Source: DATBLE01 sp963791425
GTDB taxonomy: Bacteria; Actinomycetota; Thermoleophilia; Gaiellales; Gaiellaceae
Direction: 5' to 3'
NCBI GenBank assembly: GCA_963791425.1
Contig: CAWBSE010000004.1
Location: forward strand, 496,001 to 560,000
Length of the DNA: 64,000 nt
Of the stretch, positions 54,621 through 62,410 are shown in pieces; positions within the stretch are counted from its first letter, which is position 1, and each line of letters begins with the position of its first letter. Position numbers and translations under genes: made by a program. The notes beneath the pieces were generated by a model that had not been told where the DNA came from, made no database searches, and saw only the letters and a program-made list of their open reading frames with translations.

Positions 54621-57032
54621 GTGATCGCGAGGCCGGACACACCCCTGCCCTGGATCAACTACCTCGGGAGCGAGGACTACGTCGGGATCATCTCGAACAC
54701 GGCAGGCGGCTATTCGTTCGTCCGCGATGCCCGGCTGCGCCGGATCACGCGCTACCGCTACGACAACGCGCCGCTCGACCTGGGTGGCCGCTACCTCTAC
54801 GTTCGCGACGACGACGTCGGCGACTACTGGTCGCCGTCCTGGCAGCCGACGCGCTCGGACCTCGAGGACTACCGTTGCCGCCACGGGCTCGGCTATACGG
54901 CGATCGGCTCCCGCCGGGCGGGCATCGAGGCGGAGACGCTCTACTTCGTCCCGCTCGGGGAGACGCTCGAGATCTGGCGGACGCGGATCACCAACCGGCG
55001 GGACGACGTCGCCAGGCTCTCGCTCTTCAGCGCCGTCGAGTTCTGCCTCTGGGACGCATGGGAGGACGCGACCAACTTCCAGCGCACGCTCTCGACCGCC
55101 GAGGTCGAGGTCGAGGACGGCGTGATCTACCACAAGACCGAGTACCGCGAGCGGCGCGATCACTTCGCCTTCTTCGCCTGCTCGGCCGCGCTCGCGGGCT
55201 TCGACACGCAGCGTGACGCGTTCCTCGGTCCCTACCGCGGCTGGGACCGGCCGGTGGTCGTCGAGGACGGCCGCTCCCGTGACTCGATCGCCCACGGCTG
55301 GGCGCCGTGCGGATCGCACCACGTGGAGCTCGAGCTCGAGCCCGGCGACACCCGCGAGGTGGTGTTCGTGCTCGGCTACGCAGAGAACCCCGCAGACGCG
55401 AAGTTCGACCCACCCGGGTCGGAGACGATCGACAAGCGGGGTGCCCGCGCGGTGATCGAGCGCTACCTCGATCCGCTCGAGGTCGAGGCGGCGTTCGCCC
55501 GGCTCGGCAACCGGTGGTCGGATCTTCTCGGCGGCCTGCAGATCTCGACGCCGAGCGAGCATGCGGACCGGATGGTCAACGTCTGGAACACGTACCAGTG
55601 CATGACCACGTTCAATCTGTCGCGGTCGGCATCGCTGTTCGAATCCGGCATCGGGAGGGGGATGGGGTTCCGCGACTCGAACCAGGACCTGCTGGGATTC
55701 GTGCACCTCGTCCCGGATCGCGCCAGGACGCGCATCCTCGATCTGGCCGCCACACAGCTCCCTTCGGGCGGGGCCTACCACCAGTACCAGCCGCTGACCA
55801 AGCGCGGCAACGACACAATCGGCTCCGGCTTCAACGACGACCCGCTCTGGCTGGTTCTCGCCGTCGCCGCCTACCTCAAGGAGACGGGTGACTTCTCGAT
55901 CCTCCAGGAGCCGGCGCAATACGACAACGAGCCCGGATCGGAGGCACCGCTCTACGAGCACCTCGGGCGCTCGCTCGGCTACACGCTCGATCGCCTCGGC
56001 CCGCACGGGCTGCCGCTGATCGGGCGGGCCGACTGGAACGACTGCCTGAACCTGAACAGCTTCACCTCGACGGCGGGCGAGTCGTTCCAGACGGCGCCCC
56101 AGCGCGAGGGCGGGGTCGCCGAGTCCGTGTTCATCGCGGGCCTCTTCGTGCTCGCCGCCGAGGAGCTCGCGGCGATCGCCGAGCGCGTCGGGGATCCTGA
56201 CGCGGCGGCTGCGCACCGCGAGGCGAGGGAGCGCATGGCGGACGCGGTTCGGCTGCACGGCTGGGACGGCGAGTGGTTCCGTCGCGCGTACGACTTCGCG
56301 GGCGCTCCCGTCGGCTCGGCCTCGAACGACGAGGGGCGCATCTTCGTCGAGCCGCAGGGCATCTGCTCGATGGCGGGCATCGGGCTCGGCCACGGGCTGC
56401 CCGAGCGGGCCCTTGCCTCCGTGCGGGAGCACCTGGCGACTCCGCACGGGATCGTGCTCCTGCAGCCCGCGTACACGCGCTACCGGCTCGAGCTCGGCGA
56501 GATCACGTCGTATCCGCCCGGCTACAAGGAGAACGCCGGCGTGTTCTGTCATACGAACCCGTGGATCATGATCGCCGAGACGCTCGCGGGGGACGGAGAC
56601 GCGGCATTCGACTACTACCTGCGCATCAACCCGTCCGCTCGCGAGGGGATCAGCGAGATCCACCGCTGCGAGCCGTACGTGTACGCACAGATGATCGCGG
56701 GCCGCGACGCGCCGACGCACGGAGAGGCGAAGAACTCGTGGCTCACGGGCACGGCAGCCTGGAATCTCGTCGCGATCACGCAGTGGATCCTGGGCATCCG
56801 CCCGGAGCACGACGGCCTGCGGATCGATCCGTGCCTGCCGGCGGACTGGGAGGGCTTCACCGCCGAGCGCCGCTTCCGCGGAGCGACCTACCGGATCGCC
56901 GTTCACAAGCAGCCCGGCGTGCGCGGCCGCGTCACGTCGCTCGTCGTCGACGGGGAGCGGGTGGAGGGAAGCCTCATCCCGCCGGCGGCCGGCGGCGCGA
57001 CGGTCGAGGTCGCCGCAGCGATCGAGCCGTAG
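54621..57032 (+). CDS. Family GH94 cellobiose phosphorylase-like enzyme
   Basis: An inverting phosphorylase that splits a beta-linked disaccharide with phosphate to glucose 1-phosphate and sugar. NYLGSEDYVGIISNTAGGYSF marks the N-terminal domain, the general acid Asp474 is in RADWNDCLNLN, and FCHTNPWIMIAE and SWLTGTAAWN are typical GH94 stretches. It is 803 residues from GTG 54621, the first canonical start. Conserved-looking codons upstream (FGHFDDAAREY) run back to an ACG at 54582 behind a GGGAAAGGGG site, so translation may really begin there. It is cytoplasmic and shares the lacI message. Cellobiose is the likely substrate; other beta-glucobioses are possible. Confidence 0.92.
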   Translation: MIARPDTPLPWINYLGSEDYVGIISNTAGGYSFVRDARLRRITRYRYDNAPLDLGGRYLYVRDDDVGDYWSPSWQPTRSDLEDYRCRHGLGYTAIGSRRAGIEAETLYFVPLGETLEIWRTRITNRRDDVARLSLFSAVEFCLWDAWEDATNFQRTLSTAEVEVEDGVIYHKTEYRERRDHFAFFACSAALAGFDTQRDAFLGPYRGWDRPVVVEDGRSRDSIAHGWAPCGSHHVELELEPGDTREVVFVLGYAENPADAKFDPPGSETIDKRGARAVIERYLDPLEVEAAFARLGNRWSDLLGGLQISTPSEHADRMVNVWNTYQCMTTFNLSRSASLFESGIGRGMGFRDSNQDLLGFVHLVPDRARTRILDLAATQLPSGGAYHQYQPLTKRGNDTIGSGFNDDPLWLVLAVAAYLKETGDFSILQEPAQYDNEPGSEAPLYEHLGRSLGYTLDRLGPHGLPLIGRADWNDCLNLNSFTSTAGESFQTAPQREGGVAESVFIAGLFVLAAEELAAIAERVGDPDAAAAHREARERMADAVRLHGWDGEWFRRAYDFAGAPVGSASNDEGRIFVEPQGICSMAGIGLGHGLPERALASVREHLATPHGIVLLQPAYTRYRLELGEITSYPPGYKENAGVFCHTNPWIMIAETLAGDGDAAFDYYLRINPSAREGISEIHRCEPYVYAQMIAGRDAPTHGEAKNSWLTGTAAWNLVAITQWILGIRPEHDGLRIDPCLPADWEGFTAERRFRGATYRIAVHKQPGVRGRVTSLVVDGERVEGSLIPPAAGGATVEVAAAIEP

Positions 57033-57046
57033 GACCTCTGTCCGCC

Positions 57047-57072
57047 GCCGCGACCGACATGGCGGTCGCGGC
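57047..57072 (+). terminator. Hairpin terminator after the GH94 gene
   Basis: GCCGCGACCG (57047-57056) and CGGTCGCGGC (57063-57072) form a perfect 10-bp GC-rich stem with a 6-base loop, 15 bases after the GH94 stop. It has no T-run, the I-shaped type common in high-GC actinobacteria. Confidence 0.6.
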
Positions 57073-57118
57073 CACACCGATAACTGAGGTACGAGGTGCT
57101 CTTGGGGAAGGGAGCGTA

Positions 57119-57191
57119 TGCGCCTGGCAGGATTCGAACCTGCGACCTCGCGCTCCGGAGGCGCGCGCTCTATCCCCTGAGCTACAGGCGC
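57119..57191 (-). tRNA. tRNA-Arg (anticodon CCG)
   Basis: Read on the minus strand, the acceptor stem GCGCCTG pairs with CAGGCGC and discriminator A follows. The anticodon stem CGCGC/GCGCG carries loop CTCCGGA with anticodon CCG (57156-57158 on the plus strand). The T-arm GCAGGTTCGAATCCTGC is standard. A TACACT -10 box lies just upstream at about 57199-57204. It decodes CGG. Confidence 0.96.
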
Positions 57192-57212
57192 TAGGGGTCG
57201 TAGTGTACCGGC

Positions 57213-58226
57213 GTGGACTTGAGTGCCCGGATCGTCTCCCTGGAGCTGGCCGAGACGTTCACGATCGCGCGCGGGTCGCAGGACACCGCGGACGTCGTCG
57301 AGGTCGAGATCCGGCACGGCGACGTGTCCGGGTTCGGCGAGGCGGCGCCGATCGAGCGGTACGAGGAGTCGGCCGGGTCGGCGCTCGCGTATATCGAGGG
57401 CGTCGCCGGCGAGCTGGGCGACGACCCGTTCGCGCTCGAGGAGGTGCTCGGCCGGCTGCCGAAGGAGCAGTACGCGGCGCGGGCGGCGATCGACGGCGCC
57501 TTCCACGACCTCTCGGGGAAGCTGCTCGGCGAGCCGGTGTGGCGTGCGCTTGGGCTGGAGCGGCTGGGGCCGCCGACCTCGTGGACGATCGGCCTTGCCG
57601 CGCCCGACGAGATGGGCGCGAAGGCGGCGAAGGCGCATGCGACCGGGCGCTTCAAGCGGTTGAAGCTGAAGCTCGGCGGCGGCGACGGCCTCGACGTCGA
57701 CCGCGTCCGCGCGGTGCGAGAGTCGACCGACGTCCCGCTCCAGGTCGACGTGAACGAGTGGTGGTCGATCGACGAGGCGCTCGACGCGCTGCCGCAGCTC
57801 GACGAGCTCGGCGTCGAGTACTGCGAGCAGCCGCTCCCGGCCGGCGACCCGGGTGGTGCGGCGCTGAAGAAGGCGTCGCCGATCCCGATCTACGTCGACG
57901 AGGACTGCCACATCCTGGCCGACGTCCCCATCTGCGCTCCGATCGCGCACGGGATCAACATCAAGCTGGCGAAGTCGGGCGGGATCCTGGAGGGCGTCCG
58001 GATGGCCCACGCGGCCCGCGCGCTCGGCCTCGGCGTGATGCTCGGCTGCATGGTCGAGACCGGCCTCGGGATCGCGGCCGGCGCGGCGATGGCCAGCCTC
58101 TGCGACCACGTCGACCTCGACGGGAACCTGCTGATCAAGCACGACCCGTGGCCCGGCGTCGTGCTGGTCGACGGGATCCAGACGCCGTCGGAGGATCCGG
58201 GCCTGGGCGTGCGGCGGGCGCCCTGA
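57213..58226 (+). CDS. Enolase-superfamily epimerase, DgcA/Ala-Glu epimerase-like
   Basis: A 337-residue muconate-lactonizing subgroup protein of the dipeptide epimerase type. The catalytic pair is Lys151/Lys153 in LKLKLGG and Lys254 in IKLAKSGG. Metal ligands are Asp179 in QVDVNEW, Glu205 in YCEQPL and Asp229-Glu230-Asp231. Such proteins act on L-Ala-D/L-Glu dipeptides. When next to a DUF1611 gene they have been shown to racemise N-acetyl-D-glutamate (DgcA). The DUF1611 gene follows after two bases, so D-glutamate catabolism is the better guess. The start is GTG 57213, divergent from tRNA-Arg. Confidence 0.88.
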   Translation: MDLSARIVSLELAETFTIARGSQDTADVVEVEIRHGDVSGFGEAAPIERYEESAGSALAYIEGVAGELGDDPFALEEVLGRLPKEQYAARAAIDGAFHDLSGKLLGEPVWRALGLERLGPPTSWTIGLAAPDEMGAKAAKAHATGRFKRLKLKLGGGDGLDVDRVRAVRESTDVPLQVDVNEWWSIDEALDALPQLDELGVEYCEQPLPAGDPGGAALKKASPIPIYVDEDCHILADVPICAPIAHGINIKLAKSGGILEGVRMAHAARALGLGVMLGCMVETGLGIAAGAAMASLCDHVDLDGNLLIKHDPWPGVVLVDGIQTPSEDPGLGVRRAP

Positions 58227-58241
58227 CAGTGCCTGGCACTG
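58227..58241. repeat. Palindrome CAGTGCC-T-GGCACTG across the dgcN start
   Basis: A perfect 7+7 palindrome with a one-base centre that includes the GTG start codon of the next gene. Its core GTGCCTGGCAC also forms the loop of the hairpin at 15557-15589. It may be a dispersed repeat of this genome or a control site for the second cistron. Confidence 0.45.
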
Positions 58242-59248
58242 GTAAGACGCTGCTGATCCTCGCCGAGGGCAAGAGCGGCGACGCGCACTACGGCAAGACG
58301 ATGCGCGGGGTCGTGAAGTACGGCCCCGACCCGACCGTGGCGATCGTCGACTCCGAGCGCCCGGGCGAGAGCTACGAGGGCATCCCGGTCGTCGGCACGG
58401 TCGAGGACGGCCTCGCCTTCGGCCCGACGACGGCGCTCGTCGGCGTCGCCACCCAGGGCGGCCGCTTCCCGCCCGCCTGGCGCGAGCTGCTGAAGCAGTG
58501 CGTCGCAGGAGGGCTGGACGTCGAGAACGGCCTGCACGAGTACCTGGAGGACGACGCCGAGCTGGTCGAGCTCGCCGCGCGCCGCGGTGTCGAGCTGCGC
58601 GACCTGCGCAAGCCGCCCGACGGTCTGAACGTCCCGACCGGCGCGAACCTCGAGCTCGACGCGCGGATCATCCTCACCGTCGGCTCCGACTGCGCGATCG
58701 GGAAGATGACCGTCTCGCTGGAGCTCGACCGCGAGGCGCAGCGCCGCGGCCTCGATTCTGTGTTCGTGCCGACCGGCCAGACCGGGATCGCGATCGCCGG
58801 CTGGGGGATCTCCGTCGACGCGGTCGTCTCGGACTTCACGGCCGGCGCCGCCGAGCAGCTCGTCGTCGAGGGCGCCTCCCGCGGGGGAAGGGTGCTGTGG
58901 GTCGAGGGGCAGGGTGCGCTCCTGCACCCCGCGTACTCCGGTGTCACGCTCGGCCTGATCCACGGCTCGGCGCCGCACGCGTTCGTGCTCTGCCATCTCG
59001 CCGGGTCGACCGAGATCGAGGGCTACCCCGGCCACGCGCTGCGGACGCTCCCCGAGCTCGTCGAGCTCCACGAGCGGATCGCGCTTCCCGCGCGGCCTGC
59101 GAAGGTCGGGGCGATCGCGCTGAATACGCGGCATCTGGACGACGGTGCGGCGGGCGTGGCGATCGCCGCCGCGGAGGCCGAGACCGGACTGCCGGCCGAC
59201 GACCCCGTCCGCTTTGGGGCGGGGAAGCTCGCAGACGCGCTGCTCTGA
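58229..59248 (+). CDS. DUF1611 protein, D-glutamate N-acetyltransferase DgcN-like
   Basis: A 339-residue DUF1611 protein with a Rossmann-like N-terminal domain (TLLILAEGKSGDAHYGKT) and a C-terminal P-loop-like domain (VGSDCAIGKMT, residues 151-161, then FVPTGQTGI and WVEGQGALLHPAYSG). A family member has been reported to acetylate D-glutamate as the first step of its breakdown, with the adjacent epimerase converting the product to N-acetyl-L-glutamate. The gene order here matches that pair. The GTG at 58229 overlaps the palindrome; the long open frame reaching upstream is a shadow of the epimerase gene. Confidence 0.87.
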   Translation: MPGTGKTLLILAEGKSGDAHYGKTMRGVVKYGPDPTVAIVDSERPGESYEGIPVVGTVEDGLAFGPTTALVGVATQGGRFPPAWRELLKQCVAGGLDVENGLHEYLEDDAELVELAARRGVELRDLRKPPDGLNVPTGANLELDARIILTVGSDCAIGKMTVSLELDREAQRRGLDSVFVPTGQTGIAIAGWGISVDAVVSDFTAGAAEQLVVEGASRGGRVLWVEGQGALLHPAYSGVTLGLIHGSAPHAFVLCHLAGSTEIEGYPGHALRTLPELVELHERIALPARPAKVGAIALNTRHLDDGAAGVAIAAAEAETGLPADDPVRFGAGKLADALL

Positions 59249-59254
59249 CGACCC

Positions 59255-59297
59255 TTGACACGAACAGATGTTCGCTCTATCATCGAACACATGTTCG
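59255..59297 (+). promoter_or_regulatory. SOS-regulated promoter with two LexA boxes
   Basis: TTGACA (59255-59260), a 17-base spacer and TATCAT (59278-59283). The spacer holds CGAACAGATGTTCG (59261-59274) and a second box CGAACACATGTTCG (59284-59297) follows the -10. Both fit the Gram-positive LexA consensus CGAACRNRYGTTYG with perfect symmetry. The second box covers the ATG at 59291, so the message is expected to be leaderless. Confidence 0.88.
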
Positions 59298-59530
59298 TGA
59301 GGCTCATCGTGATCATCGCCATCTTCGCCGTCGCGGTCGCCTGGGGCGCCCGCCGGTCGGACAGCGCCGCACGCGAGCAGGTCTACGTCGTGCAGGCGGG
59401 CGACACGCTCTGGACGATCGCCGCGTCGCACTACGGCGGGGATCCGCGCGAGGCGGTGTACCGGCTCGAGGACCGCAACCGCCTCGCCGGCTCGCTCGTG
59501 CAGCCGGGTCAGCGTTTGCGGCTTCCCTAA
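59291..59530 (+). CDS. LysM membrane protein, YneA/ChiZ-like SOS division suppressor
   Basis: A 79-residue protein with one N-terminal membrane helix (residues 4-18, LIVIIAIFAVAVAWG), a short basic/acidic linker, and a LysM domain (about 31-79, VYVVQAGDTLWTIAASHYGGD, then LVQPGQRLRLP) that binds peptidoglycan. Its make-up and double LexA control match B. subtilis YneA and mycobacterial Rv2719c (ChiZ), which block division after DNA damage. The ATG at 59291 lies about 8 bases after the -10 box and inside the second LexA box. The start at 59255 would sit in the promoter itself and is rejected. lexA is not in the window. Confidence 0.82.
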   Translation: MFVRLIVIIAIFAVAVAWGARRSDSAAREQVYVVQAGDTLWTIAASHYGGDPREAVYRLEDRNRLAGSLVQPGQRLRLP

Positions 59531-59551
59531 CCGACCTAGACACTGTCGGGG

Positions 59552-60562
59552 ATGGACCTCGACGTCGTCTTTCTCGGCACCGCGGGCTCGATGCCCACGG
59601 CCGACCGCTCCCCGACCGCGCTGCTCGTCCGCCGCGGCGGCGAACGCCTGCTCTTCGACTGCGCGGAGGGCACCCAGCGGCAGATGCTCCGCTCGTCGCT
59701 CGGCCTGATCGACCTGCACGAGGTCTTCCTCACCCACTACCACGCCGACCACTACCTCGGTCTGCCGGGGATGCTGAAGACGTTCGCGCTGCGCGGCCGC
59801 GAGGCACCGATCACGATCTACGGGCCACCGGGACTCGCCGAGCTGTTCACGTCGCTGCGCAGGATCTTCGGGAAGCTGACCTATCCGTACGAGCTCGAGG
59901 AACTGCAGGCGGGCGACGTGCTCGAGCGCGGCGACTACCGCCTCGTCACCTTCCCGGTCGAGCACCGCGTGTCGTCGGTCGGCTACGCGCTGGTCGAGGA
60001 CGACCGCCCCGGGCAATTCGACGTCGAGACCGCCGACCGGCTCGGCGTCCCATTCGGCCCTGAGCGCGGACGCCTGCAGCGCGGCGAGGCGATCACGCTC
60101 GCCGACGGCACGACCGTCACGCCCGACCAGGTGCTGGGCGAGTCACGGCCCGGCCGCACCGTCGTGATCGCCGGTGACACCGCGCCCACACGTTCGGTGC
60201 TCGAGGCGGCGAAGGACGCAGACCTGCTCGTCCACGAGGCGACCTTCCTCGAGGACGAGCGGGAGCGCGCGATCGAGACCGCGCACTCGACCGCGGTCGA
60301 CGCCGCGCAGCTCGGGCTTGCCGCCGGCGTCAAGATGCTCGCCCTGACCCATCTCTCGACGCGCTACTTCGGCCCGGAGGCGGCCCGCGAGGCGCGGGCG
60401 GTCTTCCCCGAGACGGTGGTTCCCAGGGACTTCGATATCATCGAAGTACGATTCCAGGAGCGGGGTGGGCCGCACCTGATCAAGGGCGGCGCGCTCCAGC
60501 CCCGAGGAGAACAGAGCCCCCCGGAGAACCCGACCGCGATGCCCCAGGAGGCCGCCCGATGA
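59552..60562 (+). CDS. rnz: Ribonuclease Z
   Basis: A 336-residue metallo-beta-lactamase-fold endonuclease that removes tRNA 3' trailers. The zinc motif THYHADH (residues about 61-67), FLGTAGSMPT, FDCAEGTQRQ, EHRVSSVGYAL, IAGDTAPT and the C-terminal LTHLSTRY all fit the bacterial RNase Z. The exosite loop is the FGKLTYPYELEEL region. A C-terminal tail rich in Pro/Gln is extra. All three tRNA genes in this window lack encoded CCA, so a trailer-processing enzyme is expected. Its stop overlaps the next ATG (ATGA). Confidence 0.95.
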   Translation: MDLDVVFLGTAGSMPTADRSPTALLVRRGGERLLFDCAEGTQRQMLRSSLGLIDLHEVFLTHYHADHYLGLPGMLKTFALRGREAPITIYGPPGLAELFTSLRRIFGKLTYPYELEELQAGDVLERGDYRLVTFPVEHRVSSVGYALVEDDRPGQFDVETADRLGVPFGPERGRLQRGEAITLADGTTVTPDQVLGESRPGRTVVIAGDTAPTRSVLEAAKDADLLVHEATFLEDERERAIETAHSTAVDAAQLGLAAGVKMLALTHLSTRYFGPEAAREARAVFPETVVPRDFDIIEVRFQERGGPHLIKGGALQPRGEQSPPENPTAMPQEAAR

Positions 60563-60792
60563 CCAGACTCGTGCAGGTCGTCCTCGCCGAGGACGTCACC
60601 GAAGCAGAAGAGATCCAGGCGCTTCTCCAGGCCGCCGGCATCGACTCGGAGCTCGAGACCGCCGTCGACCACCACCCGACCGGCACCGAGGACGCACCAC
60701 AGAAGGTGCTGGTCGCGGAGTCGTCGCTCGAGGCCGCGCGCGACGCGATCGAGTCGCTGACGGAGCCGGACGAGTTGACCGCCGGGACGTAG
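60559..60792 (+). CDS. DUF2007-like small signal-transducing protein
   Basis: A 77-residue protein with a ferredoxin-like pattern: LVQVVLAEDVTEAEEIQALLQAAGIDSEL, then KVLVAESSLEAARDAIESL. This is the DUF2007 fold, often annotated as a putative prokaryotic signal-transducing protein. No function is established. It is translationally coupled to rnz (ATGA) and abuts the next gene, whose ATG follows its stop directly. Confidence 0.75.
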   Translation: MTRLVQVVLAEDVTEAEEIQALLQAAGIDSELETAVDHHPTGTEDAPQKVLVAESSLEAARDAIESLTEPDELTAGT

Positions 60793-62052
60793 ATGAAGCG
60801 GCTGCTGCTGTTCTCATTCCTGCTCCTGGTGGGTGCCGCGCCCGCGGGCGCCGCCACCGGCGAGTACTCGACCGGGAACATCGACGTCCCGATCGGGGCG
60901 AGTCTCGACTACCCGGTCAACGTCCCCGACCGCGGGCCGGTGTCGTTCGTCCGCGTCTCGTTCCGCGTCACGACGCCGGCCACGTCGGCGCTGGCGATCT
61001 CGCTCGTCAGCCCGCAGGGCACCGAGATCCCGCTCGTCACCAACCGCGGCACCGGTGCGGACTTCGGTAGCGACAAGGGGTGCACCGGCATCGTCACCGT
61101 CGTCGACTCCGACATGGACACGAACCCGATCGCCTCGGGCAAGTCCCCGTTCACCGACAACCCGTACCGCCCCGAAGGGAACCTGGCGTCGTTGTACGGG
61201 CAGGAGGCGAAGGGGAAGTGGACACTGCGCGTCACGAACTCCGGGAAGCCCGCACGGCTCGGCTGCCTCACGCTCGACATCTCCCGCGCCGTCCCGCAGA
61301 CCTTCACGAGCCACGCCGGCCCGGTCACGGCGTCGGTCAGCTACACCGAGCGCAACTACTTCTACGAGAAGCTCCGCCTGAAGGTCGTGCGCTCCGGCAA
61401 GACGGTCGTCGACGCGCCCCTGCAGAAGCTCGGCTGCCCCGACTGCGCCCAGAGCCGCCCGGTCGACGTCAAGGTGCGCGACCTCGACGGCGGCGAGCCG
61501 GAGGTGATCGTCGACCTGTTCACCGGCGGCGCCCACTGCTGCTCGGTCTCCCTCATCCTGCGCAGGGATCCGGCGGCACACCGCTACAGGTCGAGCTTCG
61601 CCTATTGGGGCAACTACGGCAGGCGCATCGCGGACCTCGACCACGACGGCGTGCCCGAGTTCGTCGCCTACGACGAGCGGTTCATCTACACGTACACGGC
61701 ATACGTGTTCTCGTACGCCCCGCCGCAGATCTCCGACTACCGGCAGGGGAAGCTCGTCGACGTCACCCGCAAGTTCCCCCGGGAGATCGAGAAGAACGCG
61801 GCCTACGCGCTCAAGCAGTTCGCCCGGTTGAAGGGGCCGTCGAACGACTTCGACCCGCGCGCGTTCGTCGCCGCGTACGTCGCGGACCAGTACCTCCTCG
61901 GCCGCCCCGACGCGGCGAAGAAGGCGCTCGACGACGCCCTCCGCAAGGGAGTCCTCTACACGGGGAAGCAGTATCTCGGCTACCCGGCCGGCAAGGCCTA
62001 CGTCGCACAGCTCATGAAGGACCTGAAGAAGTGGGGCTACATCCGTTCCTGA
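60793..62052 (+). CDS. Secreted protein with proprotein-convertase P-like domain
   Basis: A 419-residue exported protein. The signal peptide MKRLLLFSFLLLVGAAPAGAA is followed by a P-type jelly-roll domain (about residues 25-165; VSFRVTTPATSALAISLVSP, GKWTLRVTNSGKPA with LGCLTLDI). Next is a beta-rich middle part with paired cysteines (LGCPDCA, GAHCC) and a single FG-GAP-like Asp loop (IADLDHDGVPEFVAYD). A helical C-terminal end (ADQYLLGRPDAAKKALDDAL) closes it. No protease domain is attached, which is unusual for a P domain. It probably acts at the cell surface. Confidence 0.78.
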   Translation: MKRLLLFSFLLLVGAAPAGAATGEYSTGNIDVPIGASLDYPVNVPDRGPVSFVRVSFRVTTPATSALAISLVSPQGTEIPLVTNRGTGADFGSDKGCTGIVTVVDSDMDTNPIASGKSPFTDNPYRPEGNLASLYGQEAKGKWTLRVTNSGKPARLGCLTLDISRAVPQTFTSHAGPVTASVSYTERNYFYEKLRLKVVRSGKTVVDAPLQKLGCPDCAQSRPVDVKVRDLDGGEPEVIVDLFTGGAHCCSVSLILRRDPAAHRYRSSFAYWGNYGRRIADLDHDGVPEFVAYDERFIYTYTAYVFSYAPPQISDYRQGKLVDVTRKFPREIEKNAAYALKQFARLKGPSNDFDPRAFVAAYVADQYLLGRPDAAKKALDDALRKGVLYTGKQYLGYPAGKAYVAQLMKDLKKWGYIRS

Positions 62053-62068
62053 GCGGCCCGTCGAAGCG

Positions 62069-62410
62069 CTGCTCGCCGACGCCCGCGCCGGGCTCGAGCG
62101 GCTGACGCCGGAGCAGGCGCTCGCGGCCCAGCAGGCCGGCGCGCTGATCGTCGACACGCGCTCGCCCGACGAGCAGCGCGAGCAGCGGGGCGTCGTCCCC
62201 GGCGCGCTGCACCACCCGTTGTCGGTCGTGCTCTGGCGGCTCGACGAGCTGTCGCGCGAGACCCGCGTGATCCTGATCTGCCGCCACGGCTACTCGTCGA
62301 GCCTGGCCGCCGCGCAGCTGCAGGAGCTCGGCTTCGCCGGCGCGACGGATGTCGACGGCGGCTTCGAGGCCTGGCGGGCCGCCGGGCTACCGGTGCAGCC
62401 CGCCGAGTAG
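62069..62410 (+). CDS. Rhodanese-like protein without a canonical start codon
   Basis: A single rhodanese domain of about 113 residues. LTPEQALAAQQAGALIVDTRSPDEQ begins it, the active-site cysteine is in LICRHGYSSSLAA, and VDGGFEAWRAAGLPV ends it. The domain would transfer sulfur or act as a protein-binding module. The frame is open from 62027, but no ATG, GTG or TTG occurs before a TTG at 62219, which would remove about half of the domain. I used the CTG at 62069, twenty bases after the stop of the preceding gene; CTG 62102 is another option. A nearby sequence error is also possible. Confidence 0.7.
   Translation: MLADARAGLERLTPEQALAAQQAGALIVDTRSPDEQREQRGVVPGALHHPLSVVLWRLDELSRETRVILICRHGYSSSLAAAQLQELGFAGATDVDGGFEAWRAAGLPVQPAE

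Noticed and set aside
54399..58142. A 1247-residue open frame on the minus strand opposite GH94 and the epimerase
   Set aside because: It lies antisense to two clear enzymes and crosses tRNA-Arg. Its composition (Arg, Val, Glu-rich with no domain) is the usual shadow of a high-GC gene.
56273..58228. Upstream extension of the DUF1611 frame through the epimerase gene
   Set aside because: The conserved protein begins at TLLILAEGKSG. GTG 58229 is the natural start and the extension is an out-of-frame shadow with no domain.
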